DNA of 37,969 bases from an uncultured Eubacterium sp. (GCA_947385775.1 CANDMI010000034.1:1-37969), one strand, 5' to 3'. Positions 1 through 8,257 are shown, counted from the first letter of the stretch. The notes: a model not told the origin generated them from the sequence alone. Made by a program: numbers and translations.

Positions 1-2
1 CG

Positions 3-467
3 GTCGAAGCCGCCCAAAGGAAATATCATGCGGTGGAGCTTCCAAAAACAACAAGGACGTATAAGGAGCAGCGCCAGAGCGCGAAAGAGGGGATGATTTT
101 TCAGAATAAGCCGGAATTATTAGGCGAGCTTGCCGAAATTAAGCCGCCAGAAGTATGGAATGAGCATACGGCAAAGGAAATGCTGCGCTTAGCCGATCTT
201 CGCAGCAAAAAAGCCGCCAGCGTCCCGGACAGCGAAATGCCGATGGATTTCCATGTATATATTATAAAAATAAAGGGCGGGCGGATGGAATTGCAGATTG
301 ACTTTCATTGGGAGCTTTTTGGAATGTCTTATTCCGGAGACGCGAAAGCGATGAAAAAGCTAAAAAGGCTCGGACGCAGGCTGTATTGTTTTTATGGCGT
401 ATCCGCCGCGGATATGGAAAATAAGAGCGAGAGGTATCGAAGCCTTGTGGCGGCATTGAGTGGATGA
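3..467 (+). CDS. Unrecognised protein, 3' part of gene cut by window edge
   Basis: The reading frame is open from the left edge to TGA at 465-467, so the gene probably begins outside the window. A GTG at 33 with AAAGGA about 11 bases upstream is an alternative start, giving 144 residues. The codons before that GTG read like ordinary coding sequence, which favours a longer protein. The visible part is charged and Lys/Arg rich, with a mixed alpha/beta tail ending in a basic helix (KKLKRLGRRLY). I see no membrane segment, signal peptide or catalytic motif I can name. It is followed by about 110 bases without a convincing gene and then by a toxin-antitoxin remnant. No function is proposed. Confidence 0.55.
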   Translation, partial: VEAAQRKYHAVELPKTTRTYKEQRQSAKEGMIFQNKPELLGELAEIKPPEVWNEHTAKEMLRLADLRSKKAASVPDSEMPMDFHVYIIKIKGGRMELQIDFHWELFGMSYSGDAKAMKKLKRLGRRLYCFYGVSAADMENKSERYRSLVAALSG

Positions 468-578
468 TGGTCAAAATCCCGTCTTTGCACTGGAAGATGA
501 ATTTGTAATAGAAAACGGAAAATCAATTGAACGTGGAGTATAGTGAAATTAAATTCGAAAAAAACAGGAGGAGTGGAA

Positions 579-818
579 ATGGTAGCCGAAAAACCGATCA
601 GTATAAGCACAGAATCCCGTGCACGAATTGCAAATGGTGAGCCGCTGTTCGATGAAGCGCAGAATCTTGTTGTTATTTCAGCTTATGACTATGCTCAAAT
701 GTTAAAAGCAAAAGAAAAAGAGGAATACTGGGCAGAAATCGACAGGCGGACAGAACGCTTGAACAGGGGCGAAGGCATTCATAAAACTATGGAAGAATTA
801 GAGGCAATGGTCGAGTAA
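579..818 (+). CDS. YefM/Phd-like antitoxin
   Basis: This 79-residue protein is a likely type II antitoxin of the YefM/Phd group, which bind a cognate RelE/YoeB-type toxin and autoregulate their own promoter. The ATG at 579 is chosen because AGGAGGAG at 566-573 ends five bases before it; an upstream in-frame GTG at 543 has no such site. Visible hallmarks are a central beta-strand with the pattern LVVISAYDYAQML, as in the family's VVLIS-x-x-x-Y-x-x-LL segment. A long charged helix follows, and the C-terminus MEELEAM resembles the toxin-wrapping tail of YefM proteins. The N-terminus is divergent. The main support is context: directly downstream, overlapping its stop, is a degraded YoeB-like coding remnant. 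The antitoxin may therefore survive as an orphan. Assignment is moderate. Confidence 0.6.
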   Translation: MVAEKPISISTESRARIANGEPLFDEAQNLVVISAYDYAQMLKAKEKEEYWAEIDRRTERLNRGEGIHKTMEELEAMVE

Positions 819-990
819 GATAAAGGACATACAGCATAACGGACCTATGAAAGGCATTGGAAAGCCGGATTCATGAAAGCATCGTCCTGGATATTCCCGT
901 AGAATTGATGACTGTAATCGCCTTATATATGATATGGATGAATTGCAAAACATCTTTATAAAGTCTTGCAAAGGCCATTATGAAGAATAA
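817..990 (+). pseudogene. YoeB-type toxin remnant (truncated, internal stop)
   Basis: The frame starting at 817 reads KIKDIQHNGPMKGIGKPDS, a TGA at 856-858, then KHRPGYSRRIDDCNRLIYDM and, after the next residues, IKSCKGHYEE and a stop at 988-990. This closely follows the C-terminal half of YoeB/Txe mRNA interferases (roughly DI-x-x-NP-x-x-GIGKPE-x-LKH, then GYWSRRI-x-x-x-HRLVY, then ISCRYHY). The N-terminal ~35 residues are missing, a stop sits where Leu is expected, and the Trp of the GYWSRRI motif is absent. The remnant starts at the antitoxin stop, the normal arrangement for yefM-yoeB. It is a dead toxin with the antitoxin still open. Confidence 0.75.
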
Positions 991-1112
991 GATTCGATAT
1001 AAGTGAGATAAATCCTGTAATTCTTTCCAGCCAGCGGTGAAATAGAAATCCGGGATTGGAATTTGACCAAATGGCTTTGTGGATGAAGCAGTTTTTTAGC
1101 GGAGGAGCTGAT

Positions 1113-2405
1113 ATGGACGATTATAGAAACTTGCTGTTGCGTGTAAGCACAAATCTAAAAAGCCAAAAATCTATGTCGTATAATTCAAATTCAGAATACA
1201 ATATTTTTCAGATATTGGGAGTGGCAAAAAAAGAGGTTGTGATGTGCCGTTTTTTAACGGACTTGTTAAATCCCGAGGGGCGGCATGGATGCGGCATATT
1301 GTTTTTAAAGTCTTTTTTCAACGATGTGCTGAAAAGTCCGATCAATGACACATTGCTTGCCCATACGGATGTGATCGGGGAATTTGGCATTGATAATGAG
1401 CGCAGGATTGACATCGTAATTTGCAACGCTCAGTTTTTTATTCCAATAGAAGTTAAAATTTACGCTGGAGAACAGGAAGGCCAGTGTTATGATTATTATG
1501 AGTATGCTAAAAAATTCGACGAACATACGCAAATCGTCTACCTGACGAGGTTTGGAAGTGAACCCACGGAATACAGCAGGAAAGCGAAAGACAAAGCTGA
1601 AATTTTGCCGAATGATAAGATAAAGCGTATCTCATGGGAAAAAGACATACTTGGGTGGCTGTCAGCGCTGCTTATACAATTAAAGGAGCCGATAAAATCA
1701 ATGGTCATGCAATATATGGATGCGATTCATTTCATAGCCGACCGAAGGGATGACAGGATGATGGAGAAAAATCTGGAAATTTTATATGAATCCGTGGATT
1801 TTTTCCGTGCGGGAATACAGATTGAAAAACACATGAAAGCCGCGAAATTAAGGCTGATCGGGCTTGTATTTGATGATTTCAAAAAAGAAATGGATATCGC
1901 GTTGTCAAAATATGGATTAGAACTTGAAAAAAACGCCAATTATTATTCTTATGAAGAAAAACAGCATGAGAAATTTTATGACTGTTACAGTACATATCCT
2001 GGTTTAAATTATATAGTAAAAAGAGCGAAATTTAAAAATAGCGGCTTGCAGATGTGGTTTCGGATAGAAATAGAGCATAATCTTTTTGCCGGAATTTGTT
2101 TATTTGATACGAAAGCCATGCCAAAAGACGGAAGTTCAAAAGGTCATCCAGTGAATGAAATAACCGCTGAAATCCTAGATGAAGCAGCAAGGTATCTCGA
2201 CAGAAATATTGTTACTCCGGCAGACTGGTGGCTTGCATGGTGTTATCCAAACGGAAAGCGTCAGGATGATTATTATGATGACGTGCCGGATTTCAAGCAT
2301 ATGAACCAATGCGCGATCAACCTTGCCGACGATCAGAAACGGGCGGAATTTGTGAAAAATGCGGCGGCGGTTTTTAAGGAGCGGCTTTTGAACTATCTTT
2401 TGTAA
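1113..2405 (+). CDS. PD-(D/E)XK nuclease superfamily protein (PDDEXK_4-like)
   Basis: A 430-residue protein. ATG at 1113 is chosen because GGAGGAG at 1101-1107 precedes it at good distance; in-frame TTG 1056 and ATG 1071 lack a ribosome site. An early segment (NIFQILGVAKKEVVMCRFL, then TDLLNP-x-GRHG) matches the N-terminal signature of the PDDEXK_4 group. The nuclease core follows: D100 in RRIDIVI, and E113-V-K115 in IPIEVKIYAGEQEGQ, the D...ExK metal-binding pattern, with Gln-rich positions after it. Members are often lone genes in variable islands; a defence or DNA-repair role is plausible but not shown. The C-terminal ~200 residues (from about 230) are of unknown fold with no membrane segment. 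Base composition is AT-richer than the secretion locus. No partner methylase or helicase is next to it. Confidence 0.7.
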   Translation: MDDYRNLLLRVSTNLKSQKSMSYNSNSEYNIFQILGVAKKEVVMCRFLTDLLNPEGRHGCGILFLKSFFNDVLKSPINDTLLAHTDVIGEFGIDNERRIDIVICNAQFFIPIEVKIYAGEQEGQCYDYYEYAKKFDEHTQIVYLTRFGSEPTEYSRKAKDKAEILPNDKIKRISWEKDILGWLSALLIQLKEPIKSMVMQYMDAIHFIADRRDDRMMEKNLEILYESVDFFRAGIQIEKHMKAAKLRLIGLVFDDFKKEMDIALSKYGLELEKNANYYSYEEKQHEKFYDCYSTYPGLNYIVKRAKFKNSGLQMWFRIEIEHNLFAGICLFDTKAMPKDGSSKGHPVNEITAEILDEAARYLDRNIVTPADWWLAWCYPNGKRQDDYYDDVPDFKHMNQCAINLADDQKRAEFVKNAAAVFKERLLNYLL

Positions 2406-2450
2406 AAGCAACATTTTGTACATCATGTTTCTAAAGCTTTTTTGACAATA
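2400..2450 (+). terminator. Possible weak terminator between convergent genes
   Basis: AAAAGC at the end of the nuclease gene can pair with GCTTTT about 27 bases later, in GCTTTTTTGAC, which supplies a short T-run. The stem is only six pairs and the loop is long, so this is a weak candidate. It lies in the 50-base gap where the plus-strand nuclease gene and the minus-strand membrane-protein gene converge. Confidence 0.25.
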
Positions 2451-2455
2451 TGAAT

Positions 2456-3106
2456 TTACAAAACAAACATAATCCATAAAATCGGATATGTTTTTCGAAT
2501 ATCTCGATTGACTAAAAGATATACGCTTCCAAACGCCATGCCTGAAATAACAGTTACAATCCCAGTTAAAATATCTTTGGTAAAAAAGTGTCCGATTCCC
2601 CATGTAATTGCGACAATAATTCCACCGTAAGGAATATTTTGTTTGTGAAACCATTTCTCGAAAGCATTTTGTCCAAACACCAAAATAAGAGTGACTAACG
2701 CCGTTTCAAAAAAATAATAGATGTATTGAAAAACAAACTTTACAGGGCCGTTTGCATAAAATTCTTTTATTACCTTACTTCCGTTCCAATCGAAATAAGA
2801 AAGAATGAGACTTCCGATCATAAATACAGCGACGAACGCCCATTGCCAGGCAGACATTTTGTCTCCTTTTTGGAACAGGTCAAAATCATATTTCTTTTTT
2901 GCAAAACGAACGATGCGCCAACTTGCAACGCCCCATAGACTGCATGTAACCACCCAATGGATGATTGTTTGCAGATCTGTCCATTCATTTATCGGAGAAC
3001 CATATATCATGGGTTCTAACCCAAATGCTAATAATACTTCCAATCCAATACTTGCAAACGCCAACAAAGCCAAGATCATATAATTTATTCCAGATGCTTT
3101 TTTCAT
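2456..3106 (-). CDS. Polytopic membrane protein, CPBP-like
   Basis: A 216-residue protein from ATG at 3106, chosen because TTTGGAGGAA precedes it on the minus strand; a frame extension to 3157 lacks a ribosome site. It has about six hydrophobic segments: near residues 7-30, 48-65, 88-105, 130-147, 160-180 and 185-215. The C-terminal stretch AITWGIGHFFTKDI, followed closely by GMAFGSVYLLVNRDI, resembles the later membrane helices of CPBP (CAAX protease and bacteriocin-processing) proteins, where a conserved His lies in an F-x-x-x-H type helix. The EExxxR motif of active CPBP enzymes is not evident: only KWFH and a lone Glu (FEK) precede. It may be a non-catalytic relative. It stands alone with no operon partner. 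Function unknown. Confidence 0.6.
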   Translation of the reverse strand: MKKASGINYMILALLAFASIGLEVLLAFGLEPMIYGSPINEWTDLQTIIHWVVTCSLWGVASWRIVRFAKKKYDFDLFQKGDKMSAWQWAFVAVFMIGSLILSYFDWNGSKVIKEFYANGPVKFVFQYIYYFFETALVTLILVFGQNAFEKWFHKQNIPYGGIIVAITWGIGHFFTKDILTGIVTVISGMAFGSVYLLVNRDIRKTYPILWIMFVL

Positions 3107-3237
3107 GTAGAACGATTCCTCCAAACTCTGAATGATACGGTTAATAGAATACCACAATTACACGCATATTTCTATTGAATTTTTATTAAATTTTCATTGC
3201 CTTCGCTTGGTCTTGCTTTGTGGCTGGCTCTGCTGTC

Positions 3238-3280
3238 AACTCTTGTGCATTGTCTTTACCAACACTTGGCCTTTCTGCGG
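3238..3280 (-). repeat. Echo of the topB 5' coding end
   Basis: On the plus strand, 3238-3280 matches 5531-5571 (codons near the start of topB) nearly base for base, with a 2-base insertion and about five substitutions. Both contain AACTCTTG, GTCTTT, CCAA and TTGGC in the same order. On the minus strand it reads AERPSVGKDNAQEL against topB AEKPSVGKDIARVL. It lies in the same orientation about 85 bases beyond the topB stop, and is probably a fragment of a second copy or a partial duplication. Confidence 0.5.
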
Positions 3281-3286
3281 AGGGGG

Positions 3287-3320
3287 AAAGCGGCACGCCG
3301 TTTCCGGGGTGTGCCGCTTT
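3287..3320 (-). terminator. GC-rich hairpin downstream of topB
   Basis: AAAGCGGCAC (3287-3296) is perfectly complementary to GTGCCGCTTT (3311-3320), and the stem can extend by three inner pairs (one G:T) to 13 bp. It is 45 bases past the topB stop. There is no T-run after the stem in the minus direction, so it may stabilise the 3' end rather than being a classical intrinsic terminator. Confidence 0.4.
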
Positions 3321-3364
3321 AACGATCAGAACTGTTTTAAAATATCGTTTTGTTTTACATCGCC

Positions 3365-5587
3365 TTACAGCTTTATATTCGAAAGCGCGCTTGCAAACGC
3401 GTTGTTTAGCGGCTCTTTCGACTCCCGTTTCATTTTATCCATATATCTGGACACGTCCTTTTTCGATACGCCGCCGCTTTCTTTTTTGCGCTTCTCAAAA
3501 GCGGATAATTTTTCCCGGTAGCCGCAGGCGCATACAAACTTTTGCTGTTCGCCTTCTCCTACAAGCTCCATTTTTTTATGGCACTTTGGACAGCGGGCGT
3601 TTGTGACGCGGGATAAGCGTTTTTTGTAGCCGCATTCCCGATCCTGGCATACGAGCATGCGGCCGTTTTTCTGGTTTACCTCCAATAAGAGCTTGCCGCA
3701 GTCCGGGCATTTTTTTCTGGTCAGGTTGTCATGCCGGTAGGTTTTTATGGAAGCGGCGATGTCTTTTACGATTTCCGCGGTATAGGAGCGGATTTGTGCT
3801 TCAAAGTCTTTTTTTCTTGCGTTTCCCTTTGCAATGTCCGCTAACTGCTGTTCCCATTGGGCGGTCAGCTTCGGGGAGGTTAGCCCCTTTGGAGCAAGCT
3901 CCAGTACCTGCCTGCCTTTGGAAGTTAAGTGAATGTATTGATCTTTTTTTTCGATCATAAAGCTGTGGAACAGTTTTTCAATAATATCCGCGCGGGTGGC
4001 GACGGTTCCAAGCCCGCCGGTTTCATCCAGCGTTTTTTTTAGCGACTGATCTTTACTTTCCATATATTTTGCGGGGTTTTCCATTGCGGCAAGCAGGGTG
4101 GCTTCGGTAAATGGGAGAGGGGGCTTGGTCTTTCCTTCCAGGATTTTTCCTTCGCCAAAGAAAATGGCCTGTCCTTTGGTAAATTCCGGAAGGCTTTGCG
4201 GGTCTTTTTTTTCGTCTGATTTTTCTTCAAACGAATTTTGGCTGTCCGTATCCTCCTCATAGCGGATGCCGGAGTCCTCCTGTATTTTTTTGATCTCCTG
4301 CCAGCCCATTTTTCGTATGGTTTTTCCTTTTACGACAAAGCGTTCTCCATTGCAGACAGCCGTGACCTCCGTTTGGTCGTATTCGCAGGGCGGGAGAAGT
4401 ACGGAAAGGAAGCGTGAGACGACAAGCTCGTAAATCTTGCGCTCCCCGTATTCTAAGTCGTTTAAGCGAACGCCCTGTTCTGTCGGGATAATGGCGTGGT
4501 GGTCGGACACTTTTTTATCGTTCACAAAGGAAGAGTTTGCTTTGATCGGGGATTTTAAAATTTGGCCGCAAATGCGGCTGTAGCCCGAAAAGCGGCATGC
4601 CTGGACGCGTTCCGGCAGCGTTTCTACGATATCATTTGTAAGATATCTGGAATCCGTCCTTGGATAGGTCAAAACTTTGTGATGCTCATATAAGCGCTGC
4701 ATAAAATCTAACGTCTGCTTTGCGGAAAAGCCAAACAAACGGTTTGCGTCCTGTTGCAGGGCCGTTAAGTCATAAAGCATTGGCGCGTAGGACTTTTGCC
4801 GCTTTGTTTTGACCTCTTCCACCGTGCCTTTTTCGTTTGCGGTTATCTCCCGGGCTTTTTGTATCTGTTCCTTGGAAAAGACGGATTGCTGGTTGTCTTT
4901 GGATTTCCAGCGCCAGACGACGCCGCCTGCGCTTATCGAAAGGCCGTAGTAAGGCTTTGGCGTAAACGCCTTGATCTGCGCTTCCCGTTTGGCGATGATG
5001 GCTAAGGTTGGAGTCTGCACCCTGCCGCAGGAAAGCTGCGCATTATGCTTTACAGTCAAAGCGCGGGTGGCGTTTAAGCCCACCAGCCAGTCGGCCTCGG
5101 CCCTTGCCACAGCCGCTTCGTACAGCTTATCGTATTGCGACGCGTCCTTTAATTGCGAAAAGCCCTGGCGAATGGCGCGGTCTGTCACCGAAGAGATCCA
5201 AAGCCTTTTCATCGGCTTTTTCACGCCGGCCTTTTTTAAGATCCAGCGCGCGACCAGCTCCCCCTCGCGCCCCGCGTCGGTGGCGATGACGATGGAATCG
5301 ATGTCTTTTCGATACAGCTGTGATTTTACGGTCTGGTATTGCTTTCCGGTTTTGGGTATGACCTGGATCTGTAGCTTTTCGGGCAGCATCGGAAGCGTTT
5401 CCATGCTCCAGGTTTTCCACTGGTCTCCATAGCTTTCCGGGTCGCAAAGCTCCACCAGATGCCCCAAGGCCCAGGTTACGACATAGTCCTTTCCTTCCAA
5501 AAAGCCGTTCCCGCCTTTTTGACAGCCGAGAACTCTTGCAATGTCTTTGCCAACGCTTGGCTTTTCTGCGATCACTAATGATTTCAT
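3365..5587 (-). CDS. topB: DNA topoisomerase III (type IA)
   Basis: This type IA topoisomerase cuts one DNA strand through a 5'-phosphotyrosine link and decatenates or unlinks replication and recombination intermediates. From ATG 5587 it has 740 residues. It opens with the Toprim motif KSLVIAEKPSVGKDIA, has the acidic Toprim motif DAGREGE near residue 104, the family blocks SCGRVQTPTLA and GLNATRAL, and the catalytic Tyr308 in YPRTDSRYL. The ETGGLGTVATRADIIE block is also present. The tail has two zinc-ribbon modules (CPDCG with C-x-x-x-x-CGY, then CPKCH with CACGY) and a basic end. Length fits chromosomal and mobile-element TopB of Clostridia. No conjugation genes are adjacent, so an integrative-element origin is not supported here. 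An in-frame GTG at 5599 is an alternative start. Confidence 0.96.
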   Translation of the reverse strand: MKSLVIAEKPSVGKDIARVLGCQKGGNGFLEGKDYVVTWALGHLVELCDPESYGDQWKTWSMETLPMLPEKLQIQVIPKTGKQYQTVKSQLYRKDIDSIVIATDAGREGELVARWILKKAGVKKPMKRLWISSVTDRAIRQGFSQLKDASQYDKLYEAAVARAEADWLVGLNATRALTVKHNAQLSCGRVQTPTLAIIAKREAQIKAFTPKPYYGLSISAGGVVWRWKSKDNQQSVFSKEQIQKAREITANEKGTVEEVKTKRQKSYAPMLYDLTALQQDANRLFGFSAKQTLDFMQRLYEHHKVLTYPRTDSRYLTNDIVETLPERVQACRFSGYSRICGQILKSPIKANSSFVNDKKVSDHHAIIPTEQGVRLNDLEYGERKIYELVVSRFLSVLLPPCEYDQTEVTAVCNGERFVVKGKTIRKMGWQEIKKIQEDSGIRYEEDTDSQNSFEEKSDEKKDPQSLPEFTKGQAIFFGEGKILEGKTKPPLPFTEATLLAAMENPAKYMESKDQSLKKTLDETGGLGTVATRADIIEKLFHSFMIEKKDQYIHLTSKGRQVLELAPKGLTSPKLTAQWEQQLADIAKGNARKKDFEAQIRSYTAEIVKDIAASIKTYRHDNLTRKKCPDCGKLLLEVNQKNGRMLVCQDRECGYKKRLSRVTNARCPKCHKKMELVGEGEQQKFVCACGYREKLSAFEKRKKESGGVSKKDVSRYMDKMKRESKEPLNNAFASALSNIKL

Positions 5588-5603
5588 AAATATTACCACA
5601 CTT

Positions 5604-5619
5604 TCTGAATGCTTTCAGA
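5604..5619. promoter_or_regulatory. Operator-like inverted repeat in topB leader
   Basis: TCTGAA-TGCT-TTCAGA is a perfect 6-bp-arm inverted repeat just downstream of the topB -10 box, between promoter and start codon. It could be a repressor site or a small hairpin in the 5' UTR. No regulator is identified. Confidence 0.4.
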
Positions 5620-5621
5620 CC

Positions 5622-5650
5622 ATTATAGCAATTTGTGACGGAAAGCGCAA
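5622..5650 (-). promoter_or_regulatory. Sigma-A promoter for topB
   Basis: On the minus strand TTGCGC (5650-5645) and TATAAT (5627-5622) are separated by exactly 17 bases. The -10 matches consensus. It lies about 35 bases upstream of the topB start, with the inverted repeat in between. Confidence 0.65.
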
Positions 5651-5716
5651 TTGATTTTCAAAGGCTCCTGTAACGATGATGCGGTTTGTTTTTGGGATAA
5701 TTTGAAGGTTTGTGCT

Positions 5717-5960
5717 ACCCGGACGCTGGAAGCATGCCGGGGGCCTGTCCCGACGTTCCGGCTGCGGAATGTAAGAAGCCCTAAGCATTCTGTTTATAAG
5801 CTATTGATACCGGACGGACCGGGATTGTATCGCCATCCATGGCGACAATCCCTTTTTCGGGCATCCCTGCCCGAAAATCCTGTTAAAAGCAGAATGCTAA
5901 GGGCTTCTAACATCCCCTCGCAAGTCACATCGGGACAGCCCCCGGCTTGCTTCCTGCTGG
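5717..5960. repeat. Long-palindrome element, copy 1
   Basis: A ~240-bp non-coding unit whose two halves are inverted repeats over about 65 bases. The left arm (5727-5790, starting GGAAGCATGCCGGGGGC) pairs with the right arm (5890-5954, ending GCCCCCGGCTTGCTTCC when gaps are allowed). Inner hairpins are GGGATTGT with ACAATCCC around a GCCATCCATGGC palindrome, and CGGGCA with TGCCCG. The other copy is at 6101-6343 in opposite orientation. Arms differ between copies but each copy keeps internal complementarity. It could be a MITE or BIME-like element or a structured RNA. Short reading frames across it are not believed to be genes. Confidence 0.75.
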
Positions 5961-6100
5961 TTATCGAAAATTTAAACGTTTCAAAACTGCCTGCCAATAA
6001 CTTGCTCCTTTTGCCAGTATAAAATTCTGGGAGTATGCAATTGCCATATAGATTGAAAAATGGGGCTGGTTGGGAAAAATAACGGAAAGCTTTTGAAAAA
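5961..6100. other. Spacer between the palindromic elements, nothing recognised
   Basis: An AT-rich 140-base stretch between the two inverted copies. I see no gene, promoter or repeat of note in it. Confidence 0.4.
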
Positions 6101-6343
6101 CAGCCGGAAACAGGCGGCAGGCCCGTCCAGATGTGACTGCGCAGGGATGTTAGAAGTTCTTGGCATTCTGCTTTCCGTACAGGATTTTCGGGCAGGGATG
6201 CCCGAAAAAGGGGATTGCGCCATGGATGGCGGTTAATCCCCGATCCGTCCGGCATTGAAACCCTTGCGCAGAATGCCTAGAGCTTCTTACACCCCGGAGC
6301 CGGAACATCCGGACGGGCCTGCCGCCTGTTTCCAGCGTCCGGG
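6101..6343. repeat. Long-palindrome element, copy 2 (inverted)
   Basis: The reverse complement of this unit aligns with 5717-5960 over its full length, including the CCCGGACGCTGGAA outer end, the AATGTAAGAAGC-type segment, the GCCATCCATGGCG core and the CGGGCATCCCTGCCCG hairpin. Its outer arms (GGAAACAGGCGGCAGGC at 6106-6122 and GCCTGCCGCCTGTTTCC at 6317-6333) are exactly complementary to each other, yet differ from the arms of copy 1, which is compensatory change. The element ends about 130 bases upstream of the promoter of the next gene. Confidence 0.75.
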
Positions 6344-6472
6344 TGGAATTTTCCCAATATTTTGCCGGATAACGCTCTATTATTGATGATTTACACGTTA
6401 GAGCCCCACCCCATGAAAAGTAACCAGTTTGGCCCAGGACTTTGCATTGCACATTCAAAGATAGTCAGGCGC

Positions 6473-6500
6473 TTGATAATCGGGCGTGTTGTGTTATACT
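6473..6500 (+). promoter_or_regulatory. Sigma-A promoter for the AAA-ATPase/nuclease gene
   Basis: TTGATA at 6473-6478 and TATACT at 6495-6500 are 16 bases apart and lie 40 bases before the ATG at 6541. Between 6344 and 6472 I see no other feature. Confidence 0.6.
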
Positions 6501-6540
6501 GAAAAATAAGAAAATGGCGCGCTGCGCAGGGGGTGGCAGG

Positions 6541-8244
6541 ATGGAAAAAGCATTGCCGATCGGAGTGGAAAATTTCGAGGATATGGTAAGCTCGGGCTAT
6601 TACTATATTGATAAAACCATGCTGATAAAAGAGCTGTTGGATCAAAAAGGAAAGGTGAATCTGTTTACCCGTCCAAGGCGTTTTGGAAAGACGCTGAATC
6701 TAAGCATGCTTCGGTATTTCTTTGAAGATACGGGGGATTTTGAAAAAAATGAGCGGCATAAAAAGCTGTTTTTGGGAATGAAGATAGCGCAGGCGGGACA
6801 AGCTTACGCCAGGCACATGTGCGGATATCCGGTGTTTAACCTGACGCTTAAGTCGGCAAAGCAGGAAGATTTCGAAATGGCGTATTATATGGTGCAAACG
6901 GCGGTCAGCACAGAGTTTGAACGCCACAGGGGCGTTGTGGAAGCGGCAAAAGAAAGCCTTTCTTTCAGGGAATATGAGCGCTACATTGCGATCGCGGAAG
7001 GGAAGGCGCAGGAAAAGGAAGTTCGAAACGCGTTACAGCTGTTTTGCCAGTGTATGTATAAGGCGACGGGGAAAAATACGGTTATTTTAATGGATGAATA
7101 CGACGTGCCGTTAGAAAATGCGTATTTTCGTGGATTTTATGATCAAATGGCGGTTTTTTTACGCGCGCTGCTGGAGCCGTCCTTAAAAACAAACGATTAT
7201 CTGCAATTTGCGGTTATGACAGGATGCCTTAGGATTTCAAAGGAAAGTATTTTTACAGGGTTAAACCATTTAAAGATCATTTCCATACTGGAAAAAAGAT
7301 ACAGTGAGCATTTTGGATTTACCGAGCCGGAGGTGTTGCGGATGATGGAGCGCTATGGCGTGTCGGAGTGTTTTCCCACCTTGAAGGAGTGGTACGACGG
7401 CTATCGGTTTGGAGACACGGAGGTTTATAATCCATGGAGCGTGATCAACTTTTTGTATGACCTTTCTGCGGACAGGCGGGCGCTTCCGCGGCCTTATTGG
7501 GCCAATACAAGCTCCAATGATATGATTAGAAATTTAATCCTGCGCGCCGGTTTTGAAACGCGGGGGCAGATTGAGGCACTTTTAAATGGAAAGAGCCTGG
7601 ATATCCGGGCGCATGAAGAAGTCACATATGAGGATATGCGAAACGATGGAGAGAATTTGTGGAATTTTCTATTATTTACCGGATATTTGACAAAAGAAAC
7701 GGAATATTTAAAAGACGATTCTATTTTTTTGCGGGTGCGTATACCAAATAAAGAAGTGAAGTCCATTTATCAAAACACGGTTTTAAATTGGATGGGGGAT
7801 CGGATAAAAAAGGAGGATTTTCATGATTTTTATCATGCGATGGAGCAGGGGGACGCGCGGAAGATGAAAGACGCGTTAAACGCTGAGCTTATCCGCACCA
7901 TCAGCTTTTATGACCATGCCGAAAATTTTTATCATGGATTTCTTGCCGGGATCTTAAGCCAGAGCGAGGATTACCTCGTAAGATCGAATCGGGAATCCGG
8001 CAATGGACGATCCGATATAATGGTAAAAAGCCCATCGCTTCGCGGCAGGGCGTTTATTTTGGAATTAAAGGCGGCTAAGTCCATTGACAATCTGGAAGCA
8101 GACGCGCAAAAGGCGCTACAGCAGATTTATGATAAAAAATATGTTTTGGAGCTGCAAACGGAAGGATACCGGAAAGTGGACTGTTATGGGATCGCATTTT
8201 ATCGAAAAGACTGCGAGGTCCGCTATGGAAAAGGGAGTGCGTAA
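6541..8244 (+). CDS. AAA-ATPase-like / PD-(D/E)XK nuclease domain protein
   Basis: A 567-residue protein of the widespread family combining an N-terminal 'AAA-ATPase-like' domain (PF09820 type) with a C-terminal PD-(D/E)XK domain (PF08011 type). ATG 6541 follows AGGGGGTGGCAGG; the frame runs further up but without a ribosome site. Family hallmarks are [12 protein letters not shown] at the N-terminus, [13 protein letters not shown], the P-loop-like RPRRFGKT at about residues 44-51, the acidic MDEYDVP near residue 185, and [11 protein letters not shown]-x-x-VYNPWSV near 280. Near the C-terminus is the nuclease signature GRSDIMV...ILELK followed by Ala-rich helix and QIYDKKY. Copies are often numerous in Clostridia and Bacteroidetes genomes; the cellular role is not established. 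It is monocistronic, with its own promoter and a terminator overlapping its stop codon. Confidence 0.9.
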   Translation: MEKALPIGVENFEDMVSSGYYYIDKTMLIKELLDQKGKVNLFTRPRRFGKTLNLSMLRYFFEDTGDFEKNERHKKLFLGMKIAQAGQAYARHMCGYPVFNLTLKSAKQEDFEMAYYMVQTAVSTEFERHRGVVEAAKESLSFREYERYIAIAEGKAQEKEVRNALQLFCQCMYKATGKNTVILMDEYDVPLENAYFRGFYDQMAVFLRALLEPSLKTNDYLQFAVMTGCLRISKESIFTGLNHLKIISILEKRYSEHFGFTEPEVLRMMERYGVSECFPTLKEWYDGYRFGDTEVYNPWSVINFLYDLSADRRALPRPYWANTSSNDMIRNLILRAGFETRGQIEALLNGKSLDIRAHEEVTYEDMRNDGENLWNFLLFTGYLTKETEYLKDDSIFLRVRIPNKEVKSIYQNTVLNWMGDRIKKEDFHDFYHAMEQGDARKMKDALNAELIRTISFYDHAENFYHGFLAGILSQSEDYLVRSNRESGNGRSDIMVKSPSLRGRAFILELKAAKSIDNLEADAQKALQQIYDKKYVLELQTEGYRKVDCYGIAFYRKDCEVRYGKGSA

Positions 8245-8257
8245 GCGCTCTTTTTTT
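8235..8257 (+). terminator. Rho-independent terminator
   Basis: GAGTGC (8235-8240), loop GTAA, GCGCTC (8245-8250, one G:T pair) and seven T residues at 8251-8257. The loop contains the TAA stop codon of the ATPase/nuclease gene, so the last codons form the stem. Confidence 0.8.

Noticed and set aside
460-543. Short frame reading VDDGQNPVFALEDEFVIENGK before the antitoxin
   Set aside because: It looks protein-like but has no ribosome site and only 27 codons; perhaps the scar of a lost gene, not callable.
3365-5587. topB as evidence of an integrative conjugative element
   Set aside because: No relaxase, coupling protein, integrase or attachment repeat is visible; lone topB genes are also chromosomal in Clostridia.
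5651-6458. Several overlapping open frames of 80-150 codons on both strands
   Set aside because: They lie across the two palindromic elements; their proteins are mirror-like because of the inverted repeats, lack ribosome sites and show no family features.
6541-8244. AAA-ATPase/PD-(D/E)XK gene as a transposase or part of the secretion series
   Set aside because: It has its own promoter and terminator, and its motifs fit the PF09820/PF08011-type family, not a transposase.
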